From the NCBI RefSeq assembly GCF_014203235.1, contig NZ_JACHIN010000030.1, forward strand, positions 1 to 48,235: a stretch of DNA of 48,235 bases, written 5' to 3'. Every line of letters starts with the position of its first letter. Position 1 is the first letter of the stretch. Made by a program: the position numbers and the translations under genes. This DNA is from Nonomuraea endophytica. GTDB taxonomy: Bacteria > Actinomycetota > Actinomycetes > Streptosporangiales > Streptosporangiaceae. The notes beneath the pieces are model-generated. The model saw only the letters and a list, made by a program, of their open reading frames with translations. It did not search any database and was not told where the DNA came from. Shown here one piece after another: positions 42,034 through 48,235 of this stretch.

Positions 42034-42439
42034 CATGCGACTCGGCGTGCTCGACATCGGATCCAACGCCGCCCATCTGCGTATCTCCGTCCTCGCCGGC
42101 GGTGTCGGCGAGATCTCCGCCCTGCATCTCACCGGCCACGCCACGGCGGTCGCGACATCCAGGACTTTCCACCAGCTCGCCCGACTGTGCGGGGCACCGG
42201 CGGCCAAAGCCGGTCCCCATGTGGCCCGCCGACTCAACCGCGACGACGTGCGCGAGGCCATCGAACTGCTCGCCGGCAGGATACCCCTGCTCCATGGGCT
42301 CCGGGTACGTCGCGGACTCGCCGTAAATCGGCAGCAGCGGAGAGATGACTCCACCGCCGATCCTCTCGGGCTGTTGCTGTCCGTACACCACCGCAGGATG
42401 AGGGACTCCGTCGGGACCCCGCGGCGACCGGCGAGGTGA
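42034..42439 (+). pseudogene. Ppx/GppA phosphatase with internal deletion
   Basis: MRLGVLDIGSNAAHLRISVL is the N-terminal phosphate-binding motif of exopolyphosphatases. Only about 20 residues later comes ATSRTFHQLARLCGAPAAKA, then GPHVARRLNRDDVREAIELL. These normally lie near residue 200. The central catalytic region is deleted and the C-terminus has drifted. Confidence 0.65.
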
Positions 42440-42457
42440 TCGTGGAGGCCGGCCTGC

Positions 42458-43759
42458 TCACCGGTGCAGGACGTTACGGCGGCAGCGCCCCGAGGACCGG
42501 CTGGCGAGCGCGCCCTTCGGCTCCGCTCCGCCGCCGCGCACGTCGGTGATGACGAAGCCGCTGCGGGGCCGTGTGGGTACCCTGCGCAGGGAGATGGTCA
42601 GGTCCTGGCGCGGCACCATGTAGTCCAGCCTCGCGAGCCGTACGGCCAGCGTCCGCAGCAGCGCGACGGTGACCGCTTCGCCCGGACACCGGTGTCCGGT
42701 GTGCGGATCCCCGCCGCCCTGGGGCACAAGATCGTCGCGTCCGAGGGAGGCGCCGACGAACCTGCCGGGTTCGAAGGAGTAGGGGCGTGCCCACAGGTCG
42801 CCATCATGGTTTTGGCCATAGAGGTCGAGCAGCACCAGGGCGCCTTCGGGGATCGGCTCGCCCTGCCAGGTCAGATCCTTGACAGCGAAGGCGCCGACGA
42901 AGGGGGCGATGGGGTAGAAGCGCCGTACCTCCTGGGCGAACGCGTCGGCGTAGGAGAAGCCGTCGGCGAGCAGTCGCGCACGATTGTCCGGCCAGCGATG
43001 CAGAGCATGAGCCGCGAAGGCCACATACCAGGCGACGGCGACCGTGGGCCTGATGATGTTGAGCAACTCGGTAGCGGCGAGTTCCGGCTCGAGGCCCTCG
43101 CCGTCGTGCCCGCGATGGCGCGCGACGAGATCGGCCACCGATCCGGCCGGCACCGCTCCCGGCTCGGAGAGCAGCCCGGCCAGCCACTTCTCGCGCCGTA
43201 CCCGAGCCCGCCGTGCCTTCCAGTGCCGGGGTCCGACGCCGCCGAACCCGTCGACGAGCGCCACCATGTCGGCGGCCAGCGCGTCGGCTTCGTCAGCGGG
43301 CAACGGGACGCCCGCCCAGGCGCACACGCCCTCGGTGATGGCCTTGGCCGCCTCGTCGAAAACCACGACACGCGAGTGCGCGGGCCAGCCTCGAACCCGT
43401 TCGTCCCAGCGTGCGCCTACCTCCTCGGCCAGGGCGGTGACCCGGCCGGGGTCGGCCAGCGCGGACAGGAACAGGTGTTTGCGCGCTCGGTGCTCGGGTC
43501 CGTCGAGGCTGTGCACCGTCTTCTTGCCGGTGAGCGTGGCCTGGACCGGTTCGGGAAGCGCGCCATGCCGCTTCATGTGGCGTTCGTCGTAGAAGAACCG
43601 CACCGCCTCGGGCCCGCGCAGCGCCACGGTACGGCGTCCCAGCACACGAGTGCGGACGACGCCGCCGCGGCGGCGGCGCCACAATCCGGGCAGCCAGGCG
43701 TATCCACCGGTCAGCAGGCTGAGCGTTTCATCGAGGAAGGATGGGCGTGGATTCGTCAT
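42458..43759 (-). CDS. Cytochrome P450, CYP152-like peroxygenase
   Basis: A 433-residue haem protein. The Cys ligand lies in QGGGDPHTGHRCPGEAVT. The I-helix has LLNIIRPTVAVAWYVAFAAH with the Arg-Pro pair that replaces the usual acid-Thr in CYP152 enzymes and binds the fatty-acid carboxylate. VRRFYPIAPFVGAFAVKDLT is the conserved ExxR-adjacent block. CYP152 members hydroxylate or decarboxylate fatty acids using hydrogen peroxide and need no redox partner, and none is encoded nearby. Length is normal. Confidence 0.85.
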   Translation of the reverse strand: MTNPRPSFLDETLSLLTGGYAWLPGLWRRRRGGVVRTRVLGRRTVALRGPEAVRFFYDERHMKRHGALPEPVQATLTGKKTVHSLDGPEHRARKHLFLSALADPGRVTALAEEVGARWDERVRGWPAHSRVVVFDEAAKAITEGVCAWAGVPLPADEADALAADMVALVDGFGGVGPRHWKARRARVRREKWLAGLLSEPGAVPAGSVADLVARHRGHDGEGLEPELAATELLNIIRPTVAVAWYVAFAAHALHRWPDNRARLLADGFSYADAFAQEVRRFYPIAPFVGAFAVKDLTWQGEPIPEGALVLLDLYGQNHDGDLWARPYSFEPGRFVGASLGRDDLVPQGGGDPHTGHRCPGEAVTVALLRTLAVRLARLDYMVPRQDLTISLRRVPTRPRSGFVITDVRGGGAEPKGALASRSSGRCRRNVLHR

Positions 43760-43967
43760 CTACGCCGCTTGCCCTCGATGCAGCGAACAAAACAGCGTGT
43801 CCGGACCGGTCAGAGGTCCTCCCGTGCCGAGGTACAGCGAGAGACCCCGGCGGCCGCAGGCTGCGCCCGACCGCGCGTCCCGGTGGTGAGGTGCGGTTCA
43901 CCACCGGAACGAAGTACCTCGCTGGTGCGCGGAAACGACTCCACGGAGGCAGTATGTCGTTCGGCCG
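43760..43967. other. Gap
   Basis: Short region between the P450 start and the stop of the FG-GAP gene; nothing recognised. Confidence 0.3.
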
Positions 43968-45671
43968 TTATCCGCCCACCCGATGCCCGGTCCAGCCGTT
44001 GCCGATCCAGGAGCGCGCCCCGAGGCTGCTGCCGTTGCTGGGATACAGGAACATGTTCCCGCCGTTGTCGACCATCACGACGTCGGCCTTGCTGTCGCCC
44101 GTCATGTCTCCCAGGTCCACGACCGCGATTCCCGCGGTCCAGCCGTTGCCGATCCAGGAGCGGGCCCCGAGGCTGCTGCCGTTGCCGGGATACAGGTACA
44201 TGTCGCCGGAGGTGGTGATGGCCACCACGTCGGCCTTCCCATCGCCCGTGATGTCCCCGGCGTTCAGATTGGCCCACCCGTCCTTCCAGCCGTTGCCGAT
44301 CCAGGAGCGGGCCCCCAGGCTGCTGCCGTTGCCGGGATACAGGTACATGTCGCCGGAGGTGGTGGTGGTCACGACGTCGGCCTTCCCATCCCCGGTCACG
44401 TCGGCCACGTTGATGGTGGCGATGCCCGCGCCCCAGCCGTACCCGATCCAGGAACGCTCGCCCAGACTCGTGCCGTTGCCGGGATACAGGTACATGTCAC
44501 CCGAGGTGGTGGTGGCGACCACGTCGGCCTTCCCATCCCCGGTCACGTCGGCCACGTTGATGGTGGCGATGCCCGCGCCCCAGCCGTACCCGATCCAGGA
44601 ACGCTCGCCCAGACTGGAGCCGTTGCCGGGGTACAAGTACAGGTCGTCGCCGTGGACCGTGAGGACGTCGGCTTTCCCGTCCCCGGTCAGATCGCCGACG
44701 GTGCCGCCTCCTCGGACGACGGGGGTTTGTGGTTTTCCGATAGGTTCACCTCTGCCTCCGGCGCCACCGCTACCGCCTTCTCCGGGGGCGCACGTCTCTC
44801 CGCATCCTCCGCCAGGTCGGTGGCTGATGCTGTCGGTGGACTTCTTCAGAACGGCATCGGGAAGGTCCGGCGGCGAGTAGTTCACGTTGAAGCTCAGGCC
44901 CGTGGGGGTGGACGCGCCGAAACTGTAGGACCAGGATCCGTTGCCCAGGATGTTGTGCTCGAGGAAGTATCTTCCCCATAGGTCATCGGTGCATGACCCG
45001 ATCTTCTTGTAGGACACCATGTGCTGGCCGTGGTGGGTGAGCACGCTTCCCCAGTACTCGGTGGCTCTGAGCCCCCACACGCTCTCTTCCTCGCCCCCGT
45101 CCTTCCGGTAGGCGTCCCCGTGCTTGGGTTCGTTCGACCGTGACCACGCCCATAAGTAGTCGCCGGCGTACTTCCAGCAGGTCGGGGTTTCGGGCTTGAT
45201 CCTTACTGCCGAGGCGTCGTCGGGCGCCATGCGGGGATTCGGCTCGGAGTAACCGTTCTTGAACTGCCATGAGCCGGTGAAGTTCCACCACTCTCCGTAC
45301 TGGTCCTGGACGCGGTACCAGTAGGCGGAAACCTGGAAGGCGTCGACGGGAATCTCCGGGACGCTCGCGGATGCCATGGTCGGCGTGCCGGCCACGGCTG
45401 CGTTGTGAGCCCGCTGTGCCTGCTCCGCCGGCACGCCCTCGGCTCCGGCGACGCTGAATCGCACCGTGTCCCCGCCGGCCTGCTCGATGGCCCTGGACAG
45501 GCCGGTGAAGTCGCTGGGATGGGCTCCCCAGTAGGCGGCCGCGGCTTCGGCGACCAGCAGATGTTTCGGTTTCACTCCGGAGACGGCCGGTTGAGCAGCC
45601 GTCGCCGACAGGGCATTCTGCCCGCTCAGTAACAGAGCCAGCGTAGGAAGAACGACCAGGAGCCTACGCAT
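43968..45671 (-). CDS. Secreted FG-GAP/VCBS repeat protein
   Basis: A protein of about 567 residues. The start MRRLLVVLPTLALLLSGQNA is preferred because GAGG lies about 9 bases upstream; it gives a good Sec signal peptide. Residues 40-300 are a unique Trp/Tyr-rich domain (YWYRVQDQYGEWWNFTGSWQ). A Gly/Pro linker with two Cys follows. The C-terminal part consists of about five 49-residue repeats, each with a D-x-T-G-D-x-K-A-D-V calcium-binding loop and DMYLYPGNGSSLG, forming a partial beta-propeller. Two repeats are nearly identical in DNA (about 44,370-44,468 and 44,519-44,614, period 147 bp), a sign of recent duplication. The ligand is unknown. Confidence 0.82.
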   Translation of the reverse strand: MRRLLVVLPTLALLLSGQNALSATAAQPAVSGVKPKHLLVAEAAAAYWGAHPSDFTGLSRAIEQAGGDTVRFSVAGAEGVPAEQAQRAHNAAVAGTPTMASASVPEIPVDAFQVSAYWYRVQDQYGEWWNFTGSWQFKNGYSEPNPRMAPDDASAVRIKPETPTCWKYAGDYLWAWSRSNEPKHGDAYRKDGGEEESVWGLRATEYWGSVLTHHGQHMVSYKKIGSCTDDLWGRYFLEHNILGNGSWSYSFGASTPTGLSFNVNYSPPDLPDAVLKKSTDSISHRPGGGCGETCAPGEGGSGGAGGRGEPIGKPQTPVVRGGGTVGDLTGDGKADVLTVHGDDLYLYPGNGSSLGERSWIGYGWGAGIATINVADVTGDGKADVVATTTSGDMYLYPGNGTSLGERSWIGYGWGAGIATINVADVTGDGKADVVTTTTSGDMYLYPGNGSSLGARSWIGNGWKDGWANLNAGDITGDGKADVVAITTSGDMYLYPGNGSSLGARSWIGNGWTAGIAVVDLGDMTGDSKADVVMVDNGGNMFLYPSNGSSLGARSWIGNGWTGHRVGG

Positions 45672-46233
45672 GCCCGATTTCCTCGTCATCCAGACGCCCA
45701 GGCGCGGCGGCGGTGATCGCACTAGCGGTTCTTCTCATGCTTGTCCTCCGGAATACGGGTTGAGACGGGCTGTCACGCCGCCACCGTGCCGGATCGTGTT
45801 GTCGCGGGTCTTGGAAATTTCTTACCGGGGCGTCTCTCCCTCGGCGCCGGCTGTCGAACCGTGCGTAGGCCTCCGCTCCATCCACGGCCTGGGATCCCAC
45901 CCGAAAGCTTCGCGACGGCCTGGTTGGTATCGCCGCAGGTCACAGCAGGCCGCATGTGTAAGAGGAAGGCATGGGGGCACTGGTGAGACGTATGCGCCCG
46001 GAATGGGTGCGCTGGTGAAGGGTGGTGATGGTCGTACTTTCGGGTTCCCGGCTGGAGTGGCCGATCACGGACCGCCCCGACGCACCGCGGGAGTGTGTGC
46101 GGGCCTTCGGCAGGTCGCTGGATTGACCGCTGGTGATCACGGCCGGCGAGGTCGCCATCAAGGTTCCGGAACACGGCAGGCAGGCAGCTGATCACCTGGG
46201 GCGATGTCGGCGGGGTGAGCCTGGAGGTCATGG
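45672..46233. other. Gap
   Basis: No gene or clear regulatory element recognised between the secreted protein gene and the small ORF at 46,234. Confidence 0.4.
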
Positions 46234-46368
46234 ATGCGGCTGGTGGGTAGTCGCAGCGATCCCGCCCCGGGCATCGGGATCTGGCCGACGTGCCGCCGTT
46301 GCGATGAGATCAGCGACCTTACCCGGCTGACGGGCGGCGCTGCCGTACCGGAGGAGCTGAGTAGCTGA
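46234..46368 (+). CDS. Possible small Cys-pair protein (44 aa)
   Basis: ATG preceded by GGAGG at 6 bases. It encodes MRLVGSRSDPAPGIGIWPTC, then RRCDEISDLTRLTGGAA and VPEELSS. The CRRC pair and good SD support a real small gene. Function is unknown. Confidence 0.4.
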   Translation: MRLVGSRSDPAPGIGIWPTCRRCDEISDLTRLTGGAAVPEELSS

Positions 46369-46527
46369 GCGCCCCCACCACGGCGGCGCGGCCGATGACG
46401 ACGCATCGATGCGGATGACCGCCGCGGTCGGAGGGCAGCCGAGCGATGCCCGTCGTCGCAGCGCGGCCGCGGGTGGGCGCCGGCCGGGGTCATGGTGCTG
46501 AAAGGCGAACGCAGGAGTGGGAGTGTC

Positions 46528-47805
46528 ATGGTGGAGATGAGCGGGGTGGAGCGGATGTTGAAGGGCCTGTTGGAGGCCAGCCACCTGGCAACCTTGGATG
46601 ATCTTCCCGGGCTGGTGACCCGCCATGCCGCTCACGCGGGCCTCGACGACGTGGTGATCTACGTGGCCGATCTACAGCAGAGCGTGTTGCGTCCGATGAC
46701 GCCATCCGGCCTGGGCGCGGCGTCCGCGGCTCGGTCACACGGCAGCAAGCACGGACCCGGCCAAGACGGCGAGCACGATGGCGAGTTGCGCATCGATGCC
46801 ACGCTGCCCGGCCGCGCCTTCCAGGAAGTGCGGCCCTTGTCGCAGCGCAGCGAGGACGGGCGGCAGTTGTGGTGGCTCCCGCTGCTGAACGGCACCGAAC
46901 GGCTCGGCCTGCTCAAGCTGCCCGGCCCTGAGAGCGAGCCCCCTGCGGCCGGCCGCCACCTGGCGTCCCTGCTGGCGTTGCTGCTGGTCAGCCAGCGCGT
47001 CAGCAGTGACTCCTACCCCAGGCTCGTGCGCTCGCGACCGATGAACGTCGCCGCCGAGATGCAGTGGCGGCTGGCCCCGTCGCTGACCTGCGCCACCCCG
47101 CGGGTGACCATCGGCGCGGCGATGGAGCCCGCCTACGAGATGGGCGGAGACACCTTCGACTACGCCTTCTACGACGACACCCTGCATCTGGCCGTCTTCG
47201 ACGCCGAAGGCCATGACCTGTCGGCGGCCCTGACCTCCACACTGGCCATGGCCTCCTGCCGCAACCATCGCCGTCAGGACATGGACCTGGCCGCCAACAG
47301 CACGGCCATCGAACAAGTCCTGATCGCACAGTTCGGCCGCACCACCCGCTATGTCACCGCCGTCATGGCCGACCTCGACCTGCAAACCGGCATGCTCAAC
47401 TGGATCAACCGCGGCCATCCACCGCCGGTGCTCATCCGCGGCGGCCGCTGGAGCACCACCTTGACCTGCCCACCCTCCCATCCCATGGGCATGAATCTGG
47501 GGGTGCCCGTCACCGTGTGCCACGAACAGCTCGAACCCGGTGACCGGCTACTGCTCTACACCGACGGCATCACCGAAGCCGGCGCACCGCACGGCCGCGA
47601 ATTCGGGCTGGCCAGATTCGTCGACTTCATCATCCGTCACCACAGCAGCAACCTGCCCGTCCCCGAAACCCTCCGACGCCTGATCATGAACATCCTCGAC
47701 CACCACCACGGCCAACTCGGCGACGACGCCACGGTCCTGCTCACCGAATGGCGCACAGCCGCCCACGAACAACTGGCGCCGGAACTGAACGAAGCACGCT
47801 CATAG
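46528..47805 (+). CDS. GAF-SpoIIE (PP2C-like) serine phosphatase
   Basis: A 425-residue protein. Residues 1-170 look like a GAF-type sensor. The C-terminal SpoIIE domain shows YEMGGDTFDYAFYDDTLHL, VFDAEGHDLSAAL (metal-binding Asp), LNWINRGHPPPVLIRGG, LLLYTDGITEAG and LGDDATVLL. Such RsbU/SpoIIE-type enzymes dephosphorylate anti-sigma antagonists in partner switching. No STAS or anti-sigma gene is visible in the window. The ATG follows GGAGTGTC; upstream in-frame codons are less likely. Confidence 0.85.
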   Translation: MVEMSGVERMLKGLLEASHLATLDDLPGLVTRHAAHAGLDDVVIYVADLQQSVLRPMTPSGLGAASAARSHGSKHGPGQDGEHDGELRIDATLPGRAFQEVRPLSQRSEDGRQLWWLPLLNGTERLGLLKLPGPESEPPAAGRHLASLLALLLVSQRVSSDSYPRLVRSRPMNVAAEMQWRLAPSLTCATPRVTIGAAMEPAYEMGGDTFDYAFYDDTLHLAVFDAEGHDLSAALTSTLAMASCRNHRRQDMDLAANSTAIEQVLIAQFGRTTRYVTAVMADLDLQTGMLNWINRGHPPPVLIRGGRWSTTLTCPPSHPMGMNLGVPVTVCHEQLEPGDRLLLYTDGITEAGAPHGREFGLARFVDFIIRHHSSNLPVPETLRRLIMNILDHHHGQLGDDATVLLTEWRTAAHEQLAPELNEARS

Positions 47806-48141
47806 TTTGCGCAGCCCGTCCCTGGGCGCCCGGCGACTCCGAGGCCGGCACGCTGGTTGGCGGACCGAACTTGTGATGCCACGTCCGGCACATTCGCCCG
47901 CCGAATCGGGTGCTCTGCGCTCGGGCGAGATTCACCGCGAGGCATCCCAGAGGGGTACTCACCGCCCGGACACCCATCTCACACTTCATGACCGCGTCGG
48001 GCGGCCCGCCACAGCAGGTGCTGCGTGAGCAGTTCCCGCTCAAAGCCTTGATGTGGAGGTTTACCGCGCGGGACCCCCGCCTGGCAGCGGTCTCGCAGGC
48101 CATCGAGCACGTCGGCCGCGCCTGCGGCCCCACGTCGCGGG
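47806..48141. other. Gap
   Basis: No supportable gene. Open frames here show no family signature. Confidence 0.35.
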
Positions 48142-48235
48142 TCAGGTGCTGTAGGTGGATGTGCTGGTGAGGTGGGCGGCGTTCATCGCTTGCTGTGGTG
48201 AGGGGTGGGTGTGGAAGAGGTGGTCGGTGCCGGTG
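48142..48235 (-). CDS. Partial gene running off the window
   Basis: The frame reads TGTDHLFHTHPSPQQAMNAA, then HLTSTSTYST, and ends at TGA 48142-48144. Gene-like residues, but too short to identify. The start lies beyond the right edge. Confidence 0.3.
   Translation of the reverse strand, partial: TGTDHLFHTHPSPQQAMNAAHLTSTSTYST

Overview
The window comes from a GC-rich filamentous actinomycete. The signs are GC-rich codon use with many GTG and TTG starts, WhiB-family regulators, an FtsK-type conjugative translocase, a GntR/UTRA (KorSA-like) regulator and a lanthipeptide cluster. The genus cannot be fixed from sequence alone; Streptosporangiales or a related order is plausible.

Region 1 (about 1-14,140) is the core of an actinomycete integrative and conjugative element (AICE). 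A leftward operon, with many cistrons overlapping by 1-4 bases, encodes small zinc-ribbon proteins, a stand-alone FtsK gamma-domain protein, a WhiB regulator, a DNA cytosine-5 methyltransferase with a second long frame nested in it, several Spd-like membrane proteins, the FtsK/TraB-type DNA translocase, a DUF5131 protein and a truncated GIY-YIG protein. Three 13-bp-spaced repeats beside the translocase gene look like its clt recognition site. A divergent GntR regulator at the right end has a promoter carrying four GTATAC palindromes. No integrase or replication initiator is present; they should lie left of base 1.

Region 2 (14,142-28,661) holds a class I methyltransferase-like gene and a complete type I-E CRISPR-Cas locus: cas3-cse1-cse2-cas7-cas5-cas6e-cas1-cas2 on the minus strand. 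It is flanked by two arrays (47 and 14 recognisable repeats) transcribed outward from it. The two leaders align without gaps from a shared short ORF to the first repeat. Immediately right of array 2 is the 3' part of a tRNA-Arg(CCG) gene with its own terminator. That is the arrangement expected of an attR with the element on its left, so I infer that the CRISPR-Cas locus is cargo of the AICE.

Region 3 (28,740-34,912) is a compact class V-type lanthipeptide cluster on the minus strand: a Cys-rich precursor, an APH-fold kinase-like protein, a HopA1-like protein, a LanC-like cyclase and an ABC exporter. A duplicated copy of the precursor promoter and start, now decayed, sits beyond the exporter next to a transposase remnant.

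Region 4 (35,200-48,235) is ordinary chromosome with many decayed genes. Intact genes encode an epoxide hydrolase, a VOC protein, a DUF6069-like membrane protein, a DUF5937/ArsR-like regulator, a CYP152-type P450, a secreted FG-GAP repeat protein and a GAF-SpoIIE phosphatase. Remnants of an alpha/beta hydrolase, a type III polyketide synthase, an ISL3 transposase, a WhiB protein and a Ppx/GppA phosphatase lie between them.
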